Shown here in pieces: positions 45,816 to 53,551 of a stretch of 64,000 nucleotides of DNA. Numbering within the stretch: the stretch's first letter is position 1; the number at the start of each line of letters is the position of its first letter. The position numbers and the translations under genes were made by a program. Under the pieces are notes generated by a model. It ran no database searches. It saw nothing but the letters and a program-made list of their open reading frames with translations, and was not told where the DNA came from. This stretch comes from Nostoc sp. TH1S01 (GTDB taxonomy: Bacteria; Cyanobacteriota; Cyanobacteriia; Cyanobacteriales; Nostocaceae): contig JAGKSW010000040.1 of the NCBI GenBank assembly GCA_018993265.1, positions 1 through 64,000 of the forward strand, read 5' to 3'.

Positions 45816-47054
45816 TTATAAATCCTTTTTTTGCAGTTCCATCAATAGATAGGTGTTGAACTCGTAATAGCCTCTCACTGATGCAGAATAAGCATCACGT
45901 AGTTCTGCATTAGTGATTTTGGCGCGTAAATCTTCAATTATTTCAATAGCTGCTTGAATATGTGTTTGGGCTGGTTGTAAATTACCCCGTCTGTATTCTA
46001 GGGAAGCCATGTTAGAGAGAGTGAGGATTTCCCCTTTTCTGTCCCCCACTGCACGGCGTATAGATAAAGCTTGGTTGAAGTATTTGAGGGCTTCTTCCTG
46101 TTCTCCCAATGATTTGTGCATACCGCCAATATTGTGGAGGATAGTGGCTTCCCTTCTTTTCTCACCTACTGCACGGAGTATGGGTAAAGCTTGGTCAAAA
46201 TATTTGAGAGCTTCTTGCGGTTCTCCCAATGAGGCGTAGACAAAGCCAATATCATTGAGGGTACGAGCTTCAATTCTTTTGTCTTCCACTGCCAGGCCTA
46301 TGGATAAAGCTTGGTTGAGGTATTTGACTGCTGCTTGCTTTTCTCCTAAAGCAACGTAGACTAAGCTAATATTTTTCAGGGTGCTGGCTTCCTGTTCCCT
46401 ATCCCCAACTGCACGAAGTATTGGTAAAGCTTGGTTATAGTATTTGAGAGCTTCTTGCTTTTCTTCCAATGAGTTGTAGACAACACCAAGATAGTTGAGA
46501 GTCAGGGCTTCCACTTTTTTGTCCCCCACTGCACGGCTGATAAGTAAAGCTCGGTTGAAGTGTTTTAGTGCTTCTTCCCTTTCTCCTAATGAGAGGTAGA
46601 CTTTGCCAATATTGTTGAGGGTGGTGGCTTGCCCTGTTCTATCCTCCACTGCAAGGAGTATTGGTAGAGCTTGGTTGTAATATTTGAGTACTTCTTGTGT
46701 TTCTCCCAAATCGTCGTAGACTAAGCCAATTTGATTGAGAGTTTCGGCTTCCCGGCTTTGCTCATCAAGTTTTTGCCAAAGCTTCAAAGCTGCTTGGTAT
46801 TTACTAATTGCTTGTCGCAGTGATTCTGCTGTTCCTTGTTGATAAAACTGCGTTCCCTCTTGAAAAAGGCGTTTCGCAGCAGCGCGAGTGGTATCTTGTT
46901 GAGTGGTTTGCTGTCCTATCTGCAACCCTTGGTTTTTCGGTGTCGCCGCCACAGCATCAGCAAGCATTACCGCACTCAACAATAAAGTTAAACTATAGCG
47001 GGTAAGCTTTGCGAGAAACCACCAGCAAATTCCCTGATTATTTGCACTCCCCAT
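45816..47054 (-). CDS. Secreted tetratricopeptide repeat protein
   Basis: A 412-residue protein with an N-terminal signal or anchor segment (about 13-35) and seven or so 40-residue TPR units from about 85 to 370. Units share LNNIGxVYxSLGExxEALKYYNQALPI-type text. At the DNA level they are near-identical 120-bp tandem repeats (about 46050-46790), which would favour copy-number change by recombination. TPR arrays bind protein partners; with the signal the likely place is the periplasm. No CHAT domain follows, unlike many cyanobacterial TPR proteins. Confidence 0.85.
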   Translation of the reverse strand: MGSANNQGICWWFLAKLTRYSLTLLLSAVMLADAVAATPKNQGLQIGQQTTQQDTTRAAAKRLFQEGTQFYQQGTAESLRQAISKYQAALKLWQKLDEQSREAETLNQIGLVYDDLGETQEVLKYYNQALPILLAVEDRTGQATTLNNIGKVYLSLGEREEALKHFNRALLISRAVGDKKVEALTLNYLGVVYNSLEEKQEALKYYNQALPILRAVGDREQEASTLKNISLVYVALGEKQAAVKYLNQALSIGLAVEDKRIEARTLNDIGFVYASLGEPQEALKYFDQALPILRAVGEKRREATILHNIGGMHKSLGEQEEALKYFNQALSIRRAVGDRKGEILTLSNMASLEYRRGNLQPAQTHIQAAIEIIEDLRAKITNAELRDAYSASVRGYYEFNTYLLMELQKKDL

Positions 47055-47180
47055 GATTTTTCAGTCTCAATCAGTAATTATTGGTCAGGCTTGCGTCTAC
47101 ATCTGCGGTTAATTATTCTTCTGTGTACCTCACTAGAGTAAGAAACGCTATATTACGTTTATTTATAACTTTTACAAGAA

Positions 47181-47525
47181 TTACGATGCTACAGCAAAAT
47201 CTGTATACTGCCTCATCTGCGGTTCATGAAATGCTAGTACAATATCATCTTTAGGAACACCAGCACGAACTAGATCCGTTGCAATCCCATCTTCAGTCCA
47301 ATCTTCTTCAACCCAGAATTTGCCATCACGAATCCGAACGTAGACAGTCATACCAGAAACGCGATCGCCATTCTGCCAACCAAGACTCATCCAAATATAA
47401 TTATTATTGGATTCATCCACAATCAAAAATCTCTCTATATCTGAGTTGGAATGGCAGTTAGTTAGTTCTACATACTCAGTTAAAATTCGTTTAATTAACT
47501 TAGGATACTCAGTTAATTTATCCAT
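47181..47525 (-). CDS. xisI: XisI family protein
   Basis: A 114-residue protein of the XisI family (fdxN element excision controlling factor). Typical text is MDKLTEYPKLIKRILTEYVE, RIRDGKFWVEEDWTEDGIA, and DLVRAGVPKDDIVLAFHEP. It overlaps the xisH gene by 13 bp, the normal arrangement. XisH and XisI were found as factors needed for excision of the fdxN element in Anabaena, but many cyanobacteria carry multiple copies far from any such element. XisH has a nuclease-like fold. No excision element ends are seen here, so the role is open. Confidence 0.9.
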   Translation of the reverse strand: MDKLTEYPKLIKRILTEYVELTNCHSNSDIERFLIVDESNNNYIWMSLGWQNGDRVSGMTVYVRIRDGKFWVEEDWTEDGIATDLVRAGVPKDDIVLAFHEPQMRQYTDFAVAS

Positions 47526-47929
47526 TGTTGAATCTCCTCTGCTTCTATGTCTACGACAATGATTGGAAGTCTATGCCTATTGAGAATGAGTTGAATAATA
47601 TCCTGGGAAAAGAAAGTTTTGTATACAACTTTGCTGATAGCAATATATAATTTACGGTCTGGTGCTATTTCTTCTAGAAGATAACGGTAGATGTCATACT
47701 GACCAAGAGCTTCCTTCAAATCTTGTATTTTTGATGTGCCAATAAAGCTTTTTACCTCCACAACCAGCTTTTGTCCATCTCGTTGGGCTGCGATCGGCCG
47801 TTCAGCACCAATATCAGCATATAGTACAGTTTTTCGATACTGAATTATGTAAGGGTCATCTGTAATTAACCAGCCATCTTTTATCAGTGCATTTTTTACA
47901 GAGTTATGGATAATGTCTAACTTGGGCAT
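47513..47929 (-). CDS. xisH: XisH family nuclease-like protein
   Basis: A 138-residue protein of the XisH family, a PD-(D/E)XK nuclease-like fold. Visible are DIGAERPIAAQRDGQKLVVE, then VKSF (the E-x-K pair of the fold), and ALGQYDIYRYLLEE. It is followed in overlap by xisI. The conserved pair behaves like a mobile two-gene unit in cyanobacterial genomes and may have a toxin-antitoxin or defence-like role; this is a guess. It follows the TPR gene region on the - strand. Confidence 0.9.
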   Translation of the reverse strand: MPKLDIIHNSVKNALIKDGWLITDDPYIIQYRKTVLYADIGAERPIAAQRDGQKLVVEVKSFIGTSKIQDLKEALGQYDIYRYLLEEIAPDRKLYIAISKVVYKTFFSQDIIQLILNRHRLPIIVVDIEAEEIQQWIN

Positions 47930-47995
47930 ATTTTTAATATAAGTCAGCCTCTCTATTTATCGGCGTAAAACTCTAAAATAGTGAAAATTGAGCAT

Positions 47996-49315
47996 TCATA
48001 ACTGATTTCTGGCTTTAAGTTGTAGATATCTTTCAACTAACTGATCAGTAATTTGATTTGCTGGTGCATCGAGTACTAAGACACCTTTTTGTTTTAATTG
48101 AGCAAAGGCTACTTGGCGTTGTGCTAATAAATCTAAAGCCACAGCACGACTGTAAGCTGCTGTAACTTCTTGAGTAAATGTGTGCGCTAGATGATCAACT
48201 TGAGGATCTCGCAAAGTGACGCAGAAGGGTAAATAACGGGGCGCTAACCGGGAAAGTGCGGCTAATAATTCCGTAGAAGCAGTGACATCAACTAAATCGG
48301 TAATAACAACTACTAAGGCGCGGCGAGTTTGCCTTTGTACTACATTGGTAACAGCACCTAAATAATCAGATTCGAGTAAAACTGGTTGAATCGGAGTTAA
48401 ATAATCAATTAACTTACCGAGATGAGATTGACCGCGTTCTGGAGAAACCCATGTGTGCATTTGGCGGTCAAATACACCCACCCCAACGCGATCGCCCCGA
48501 TGTAACCCGGCTAATGCTAATGATAAAGTAGCATTTAATCCCCAATCAAATCGCTGTAAGCCTTTGACTTGTGCTGTCATCAGCCGACCGCGATCTAATA
48601 AAATAATCAAGGTTTGTTCTTGTTCTGGTTCTAACACCCTTACCAAAGGCGGTGTATTACCACTAGTTCTCCGGGCGGTGGCTTTCCAATCAATAAAGCG
48701 TAAATCATCACCAGTGTGATAGTTCCGCAATTCCGCAAACTCTGTACCGATACCCATGCGGCGAGATTGGCGGATAGAACCTGATGATTGTAATGTGAGG
48801 CGAATAGAGAGCGATCGCAACCCAATTAAATCAGGATAAACTTTGACTGAAACACTTTGCGGTATTTGCCAATTATGCCAAGCTAACTTCCAACTCCCCA
48901 ACTGTCGCACTTGAATATTTCCCCAAGGAAATTCCCCGCGTTGTCTGGGGTGGACAGTGTAAGTTAATTCTTGGGTAGTGTTAGCGGAAATAGTGGCGTT
49001 GAGTGTCGGGGTAGATACGCCAAATTCTGGGGGATAATAATCACGAATTTGAATAATTGCGTTACTGTTTGCGGCTGTTACCGCCAAGATTACCGGATTA
49101 TCTCGCCCAATCGATAAGCGTTGCGGTAAGTCGCGCTTGATTTGCACTCGTAATGGACGGACTCGCAACCCATCCACAATCATCAATATCAGAATAATGA
49201 CATCAAATAATAAAGTGATGGCGATGCTGACGGGAATGGATAGGAATAAGGATAAGATGGATGCGATCGCAATTCCCGATATCAAGAATAAATAAAGTCG
49301 TTGAGAAGGAACCAT
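47996..49315 (-). CDS. DUF58 family protein (MoxR-associated)
   Basis: A 439-residue protein with two N-terminal membrane helices (about 7-25 and 27-48), a beta-rich middle, and the DUF58 signature GTEFAELRNYHTGDDLRFID, continuing WKATARR. The C-terminal part is von Willebrand A-like (TLIILLDRGRLM). Such proteins work with the MoxR AAA+ ATPase encoded here by the gene at 49809-50759. The pair belongs to a - strand set with DUF4350 and DUF4129 membrane proteins. Role in cyanobacteria is not established; chaperone-like maturation is the general idea. Confidence 0.88.
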   Translation of the reverse strand: MVPSQRLYLFLISGIAIASILSLFLSIPVSIAITLLFDVIILILMIVDGLRVRPLRVQIKRDLPQRLSIGRDNPVILAVTAANSNAIIQIRDYYPPEFGVSTPTLNATISANTTQELTYTVHPRQRGEFPWGNIQVRQLGSWKLAWHNWQIPQSVSVKVYPDLIGLRSLSIRLTLQSSGSIRQSRRMGIGTEFAELRNYHTGDDLRFIDWKATARRTSGNTPPLVRVLEPEQEQTLIILLDRGRLMTAQVKGLQRFDWGLNATLSLALAGLHRGDRVGVGVFDRQMHTWVSPERGQSHLGKLIDYLTPIQPVLLESDYLGAVTNVVQRQTRRALVVVITDLVDVTASTELLAALSRLAPRYLPFCVTLRDPQVDHLAHTFTQEVTAAYSRAVALDLLAQRQVAFAQLKQKGVLVLDAPANQITDQLVERYLQLKARNQL

Positions 49316-49321
49316 TTTTTA

Positions 49322-49383
49322 AGTATGAAGTGTGAAGTATGAAGTATGAAATGAAGTGTGAAGTGTGAAGTATGAAGTATGAA
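49322..49383. repeat. STRR heptanucleotide array (GAAGTAT/GAAGTGT)
   Basis: About eight 7-bp units of GAAGTAT and GAAGTGT (one with an extra base). The reverse complement of the same words (ATACTTC/ACACTTC) forms a second array at 49780-49812, so the two arrays are inverted relative to each other and enclose the four-helix-bundle pseudogene. Confidence 0.85.
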
Positions 49384-49384
49384 A

Positions 49385-49766
49385 TTAAGTAGGTCTGTTC
49401 TTTTTGACTTTAACAATGATAGTTGTGATTACAGCAATTATTTCTTCAGTTTCGTTTAATAGGGGTAGTAAACGTTGAGATGGAACAATTTCTGATTTGT
49501 TTAATATCCGTAGCCAATACAAACTTTCCCTAGCTTCTTTTTGAGCAATACTGTACTTATGAATAAAGTCAGCCTTACTTTCTCCTGATTTTGCTTCTTC
49601 CAAGTTAGCTCCTATTTGAAGTTGCTGATCTAAGATATTGTTTACCAATAATCCAGCCTGCTTGGTCTTTACCCTCTTGCAAAAATTGATATAATTTAAT
49701 TGCTCGTAATGCATATTCAAACGACCGTTCTCGAATATCCCAAGAAACTTGTTTGTCCTCGTTCAT
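49385..49766 (-). pseudogene. Four-helix bundle (S23/IVP) protein, frameshifted
   Basis: From the ATG at 49766 (AGGA upstream) the frame reads MNEDKQVSWDIRERSFEYAL, then RAIKLYQFLQEGKDQAGWII, GKQYLRSATS, and stops soon after. One frame over the normal text continues IGANLEEAKSGESKADFIHK to the usual C-terminus. A single extra A in TCAAATAGG (about 49613-49617) explains the break. The family is the four-helix bundle protein first known from 23S rRNA intervening sequences. The gene sits between inverted STRR arrays inside the MoxR-DUF58 gene set, so it looks like an intruder that has decayed; a sequencing error is possible. Confidence 0.78.
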
Positions 49767-49779
49767 AACTTTTTCCTAT

Positions 49780-49812
49780 TTCATACTTCATACTTCACAC
49801 TTCATACTTCAT
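49780..49812. repeat. STRR heptanucleotide array, inverted copy
   Basis: ATACTTC/ACACTTC units in the opposite orientation to the array at 49322-49383. The final unit supplies the stop codon of the MoxR gene (complement of TCA at 49809-49811). Confidence 0.8.
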
Positions 49813-50759
49813 CTTGGTACTTGAACTTGATTGATTACCGACGCAATAATTGCATCAATTTGTAAACCATCTAGCATAGATTCTGGTTTAAGAAGCAAGC
49901 GATGACGTAACAAAGGTGAAGCTACAGCTTTGACATCATCTGGCGTGACAAAATCGCGTCCTGCTAACCATGCGGCGGCTTGGGATGTTTGCAACCAAGC
50001 ACCAGCAGCACGGGGTGATGCACCTAAAGCTAAATCAGGAAATTGACGCGAGGCTCTCACTAAAGCTAAGAGATAATCGATAATTTTTTCAGATACTTGC
50101 ACTTGTTTAACTTCTTGCCGTGCTTCTAAGATATCAGCTACAGTTGCAACAGGTTTTAAACTAGAAATATCTATACGTCGTGCTGCAAAACCTGCTTGAC
50201 GATTGAGTAACATTTGCTTTTCTGCGGCTTGGTCAGGATATTCTACTAATAGTTTGAATAAAAACCTGTCTAACTGTGCTTCTGGTAAAGGATAAGTCCC
50301 TTCAAATTCCAAGGGGTTTTGTGTAGCAATTACCCAAAATAAATCCGGTAAAGGTAAACTTTCACCATCTAAAGTAACTTGCATTTCTTCCATTGCTTCT
50401 AACAGCGCCGCTTGGGTTTTGGGAGGAGTACGGTTAATTTCATCTGCTAGTAGCACTTCGGTAAAAACTGGCCCTTTCTTTAAAGTGAAACTGCGACTGT
50501 TCAAATCAAAAATATTTGTGCCTGTAATATCTGATGGTAAAACATCTGGTGTGAGTTGAATTCGGCGGAACTCACCTTGAATTAACTGCGCTAACACTTT
50601 AACTAAAAGTGTTTTACCTGTCCCAGGTACACCTTCTAAAATTACGTGTCCACCTGCTAACAATGCCACTAGCAACTGTTGTATAAGGCTAGATTGTCCT
50701 ACAATAATTTGATTCAGTTTTTGTTCAAGTTCAATTAAGACAGAATGGTTTTTGCTCAT
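49809..50759 (-). CDS. MoxR family AAA+ ATPase
   Basis: A 316-residue ATPase with Walker A GVPGTGKTLL, Walker B VLLADEINRTPPKTQAALLE, sensor 1 WVIATQNP and a C-terminal lid domain. MoxR proteins act as chaperones that insert metals or activate VWA-containing partners, here the DUF58 protein encoded downstream. Between the two genes lies a decayed four-helix-bundle gene with flanking repeats, so the pair may no longer share one transcript. The stop codon lies inside an STRR array. Confidence 0.92.
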   Translation of the reverse strand: MSKNHSVLIELEQKLNQIIVGQSSLIQQLLVALLAGGHVILEGVPGTGKTLLVKVLAQLIQGEFRRIQLTPDVLPSDITGTNIFDLNSRSFTLKKGPVFTEVLLADEINRTPPKTQAALLEAMEEMQVTLDGESLPLPDLFWVIATQNPLEFEGTYPLPEAQLDRFLFKLLVEYPDQAAEKQMLLNRQAGFAARRIDISSLKPVATVADILEARQEVKQVQVSEKIIDYLLALVRASRQFPDLALGASPRAAGAWLQTSQAAAWLAGRDFVTPDDVKAVASPLLRHRLLLKPESMLDGLQIDAIIASVINQVQVPR

Positions 50760-50901
50760 AATTTTTATGAATTAGAATTCAGAATTGCGTATCAATTTTG
50801 GACAACGCCTAAAATTAACGTGAGTTTGAAGAACATCTCTCTACCAGACTTCCTCGCTTACAAGTTACGGTGTCCACACAAGTTCCGTTAATGGGTAATG
50901 T

Positions 50902-51048
50902 GTTAATGTAACGCCTCACATTGTTAATGCAACGCCTCGCATTGTTAATGCATCGACCTGCAATGTTAATGCAATGCCTCACAATGTTAATGCATCGACC
51001 TGCAATGTTAATGCATTGACCTGCAATGTTAATGCATTGACTTGTAAA
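50902..51048. repeat. 21-bp tandem repeat, 7 copies
   Basis: Seven consecutive 21-bp units, each beginning GTTAATG and carrying variants of CGCCTC/CGACCTG in the middle. Units 3 and 5 are identical. The array fills half of the 311-bp gap between the MoxR and DUF4350 genes. It is not in an open frame and has no spacers, so it is neither coding nor CRISPR. Confidence 0.92.
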
Positions 51049-51070
51049 AATTAACTTTTATTATCTGAAC

Positions 51071-52159
51071 CTATTTGGGAATGTCTTTCAAAGTGCGCCA
51101 TTTTGCCAACCAGCTTAACAGTTCTCCCTCACTTATGCGTTGTTTTTGGGTAGATAATTTGAGTACTGCGTCGAGTTCGGCTGCACTTTTACCTGTTTTT
51201 TCTTGCCAAACTTGCAACAGTGTTTGGCGTTCTAAGGGTATTGTGCCTAATCCTAAAGCTTTTTGTAGTTGTATTTGCTCTTCTTTACCTACCATTTCTA
51301 CAACAAAATCGGTGGATTCAGCTTTTTCTAATACTCCCGCTAGTGCTTGGATATATGCTTGACTATTATCTATAACTGGAGTTTCTAAGGCTATTGGTTT
51401 ACCAAAGCGTTGATTTTTTGCCCAAATTAAAACTAATAGTAAAACTCCTACTTGAACCAGTGCAGGGAACAGTGGCGTTTTAGCAAAATAGCTGAATAAG
51501 TCACCTTCGCCTTGACTTTCTTTAACATCAGCATCTTTATAACCGTGAATATATTCGTCTACAAATAATTTGTGACCTTTTTGATTAACTAAACTAGCAA
51601 GATATTGAAAGTTACTTAAATTATCTTGATAGGCGTTAGCAGCTAAATAGGGAGTAGCTGAAAAAATGACTTTGCCTTTACCAGATTTTTCTTCCCAAAC
51701 AACAGCACCAAAGCGATCGCCTAAAGAAATGCTTGGTTTTTCTACTTTGATATTACGTCTTTTTGTGGCAATTTTGACATTACCAAAGGCTGATTTTTGC
51801 AAAGAATGAAAGTTAGCTTCTGTTACAGGTGTTTTCACACCCAAAATTATCAAGTTATTTCCTTTTTCTAACCATTCCTGTTCATCAAATAATAAATAAG
51901 CTCCTCTAGGGTAACTACTAACTCGCAGTAGGGTAACTGGTGTGTTTTCTGGTTTAAAATCTTCCAAAGGCTTTTGCCAACGCTGGATAGTAATACCCTG
52001 CTGTTGCATAAAAGCATACCAAGCACCATAGCCATCAGGTGAGCGACTGTAAGTTGAGCCACTGTAAATTTTTGTGTTAGGAGCAGCAAAGAAGCTGAGT
52101 ATAATAATTACAGCAAGTGCGATCGCTCCTATCCAAGCAACACGATTTGATTTTTTCAT
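51071..52159 (-). CDS. DUF4350 membrane protein
   Basis: A 362-residue protein with one N-terminal membrane helix (about 8-26), a large exported domain with YSRSPDGYGAWYAFMQQQGI and a LFVDEYIHGYKD motif, a second helix near 230-248 and a cytoplasmic C-terminus. This is the DUF4350 layout. It overlaps the DUF4129 gene by 4 bp (translational coupling) and belongs to the MoxR-DUF58 set. Role unknown; the exported domain is class-I glutamine-amidotransferase-like in related families. Confidence 0.82.
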   Translation of the reverse strand: MKKSNRVAWIGAIALAVIIILSFFAAPNTKIYSGSTYSRSPDGYGAWYAFMQQQGITIQRWQKPLEDFKPENTPVTLLRVSSYPRGAYLLFDEQEWLEKGNNLIILGVKTPVTEANFHSLQKSAFGNVKIATKRRNIKVEKPSISLGDRFGAVVWEEKSGKGKVIFSATPYLAANAYQDNLSNFQYLASLVNQKGHKLFVDEYIHGYKDADVKESQGEGDLFSYFAKTPLFPALVQVGVLLLVLIWAKNQRFGKPIALETPVIDNSQAYIQALAGVLEKAESTDFVVEMVGKEEQIQLQKALGLGTIPLERQTLLQVWQEKTGKSAAELDAVLKLSTQKQRISEGELLSWLAKWRTLKDIPK

Positions 52160-52788
52160 AAATTGAGTGCTGAGTTGGGTTGTTGATCAATAATTTCTTG
52201 ATAGGCTTGCTGGCATTGTTGATAATTTTCTGGCAATATCTCAGCATTGCCGAAACATAATTGTTCGTGCGTAGTAATTACAGTTTCGTAAGGTTGGACT
52301 GGGGTGACAGTTGAACGTAGCAATTGCAAATATTCGCCGTCGGTGCGGCTGAATTTGTGCGGAATGAGCTTAGTGTCATGCAGATGTTGTAAGATTGCCA
52401 AGTATAGACAACGACAAGCTTCACGGTAATTCCCTTGGCGGTAAAATTCTTGCGATCGCTCCAGCCATAGTGCTACAGATAAATCATCAGCACGATTTTT
52501 GTTTGTCGCATCCGCAGTATGATTACCCGCAGACAACCAAGAATATAGATAAGGACTGAATTCTTGCCATAAACGCCAAAGCACGAAAGTCAAAAATAAC
52601 GCAAGTATCAGCCAAAACAACAAAACTAGCAAATTACTTAACCAAGGACTAATTTTCCAATCTGGCGATATGCTTGGTAAAGAATTTTGAAAGCGGTCAA
52701 ATTGGTATTCTATCGATTCTCCAATTTGTTGCTGGAATTGAGACAATTGCCAACCCCAGCTAGTTTTTTCAAAGCCATCAGTAGACAT
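52156..52788 (-). CDS. DUF4129 membrane protein
   Basis: A 210-residue protein with one membrane helix near residues 50-70 and a C-terminal DUF4129 domain (QEFYRQGNYREACRCLYLAI, then PRTDGEYL-like RTDGEYLQLLR). It overlaps the DUF4350 gene by 4 bp. DUF4129 proteins accompany MoxR-DUF58 genes across bacteria; in some lineages they are fused to transglutaminase domains. Function unknown. Confidence 0.85.
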   Translation of the reverse strand: MSTDGFEKTSWGWQLSQFQQQIGESIEYQFDRFQNSLPSISPDWKISPWLSNLLVLLFWLILALFLTFVLWRLWQEFSPYLYSWLSAGNHTADATNKNRADDLSVALWLERSQEFYRQGNYREACRCLYLAILQHLHDTKLIPHKFSRTDGEYLQLLRSTVTPVQPYETVITTHEQLCFGNAEILPENYQQCQQAYQEIIDQQPNSALNL

Positions 52789-52794
52789 AAAGAG

Positions 52795-53274
52795 TTAGTA
52801 ACTTTTTTTGCTCTTTTGTAGCATTATCCAGCCAACTAACACAAGCAGCACACCAAATAAAAGAAATCCCAAATCCCAAGCTAACTGATTTGTTCCTGGT
52901 TTCACATGATGAATACCGAGAATTTGATGGTCAATTATGCCTTCAATTACGTCAAATAATCCCGCACCGATGAGTATAGAGCCAAAAAAGGTTGATGATG
53001 ACCAATCAACATCATCACGCTTGCCAGCACGCCATAACAAGATAATTCCTGTGACAGTTAAAACAAAGTCCAAGACGTGAAATAATCCATCCCAGACCAT
53101 ATTTAAATCTATATTTGAGTTGTTGGTCAAAGGCTTAACACTACTTAGCATGTGATGCCATTGCAGAATTTGATGCAATAAAATTCCGTCAATAAAGCCA
53201 CTTAAACCCAGTCCTAAAATAATTCCCGCAACAACCAGTGGTTTCTGTTGATACAGAGTTTCACTTTTAGTCAC
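52795..53274 (-). CDS. DUF2243 membrane protein
   Basis: A 159-residue protein with four membrane helices and repeated His motifs: GFIDGILLHQILQWHHML, then FDVIEGIIDHQILGIHHV. The internal symmetry (two DGILLHQ/EGIIDHQ helices) and His-rich positions are typical of DUF2243 and could bind metal or haem. It is 6 bp upstream of the DUF4129 gene, the first gene of the set on the - strand. Unknown role. Confidence 0.85.
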   Translation of the reverse strand: MTKSETLYQQKPLVVAGIILGLGLSGFIDGILLHQILQWHHMLSSVKPLTNNSNIDLNMVWDGLFHVLDFVLTVTGIILLWRAGKRDDVDWSSSTFFGSILIGAGLFDVIEGIIDHQILGIHHVKPGTNQLAWDLGFLLFGVLLVLVGWIMLQKSKKSY

Positions 53275-53393
53275 AATTATTAACCTTATATAGAAGTTGC
53301 ATTATTACAATAAATTTTTATCTCAGGGATATCTTCTATCTTTTGGTCTTACCTGTGTTTTTAGCTTTTCTATTACTTTTCTCGCAAAAAAAT

Positions 53394-53422
53394 ATCCCCA
53401 ACTTCTGTAAGAAGTCGGGGAT
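53394..53422. terminator. Strong hairpin with poly-T on the - strand
   Basis: ATCCCC-ACTTC and GAAGT-GGGGAT form a stem with one A/C mismatch and a short loop. On the - strand the stem is followed by ATATTTTTTT. It has terminator form, but no - strand gene lies just upstream of it. Similar GTCGGGGATCTGA hairpins are dispersed in Nostoc genomes, so it may be a repeat. Confidence 0.5.
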
Positions 53423-53551
53423 CTGAACCTTAATATATATTAAGTAAATGTTAAATATTCAAATGTATATTTGATTTCTGAAATACACCTAGTGGCGTGA
53501 CAAAACTCAATTCATAAATTATCAAGGTATAAAATCCGCAAATCAAAAAAT

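Noticed and set aside
47181-47929. fdxN excision element in this window
   Set aside because: Only the xisH-xisI pair is present; no recombinase gene or element ends are seen.
50902-51048. Possible CRISPR array or coding repeat
   Set aside because: Units of 21 bp are contiguous without spacers and no open frame runs through them.
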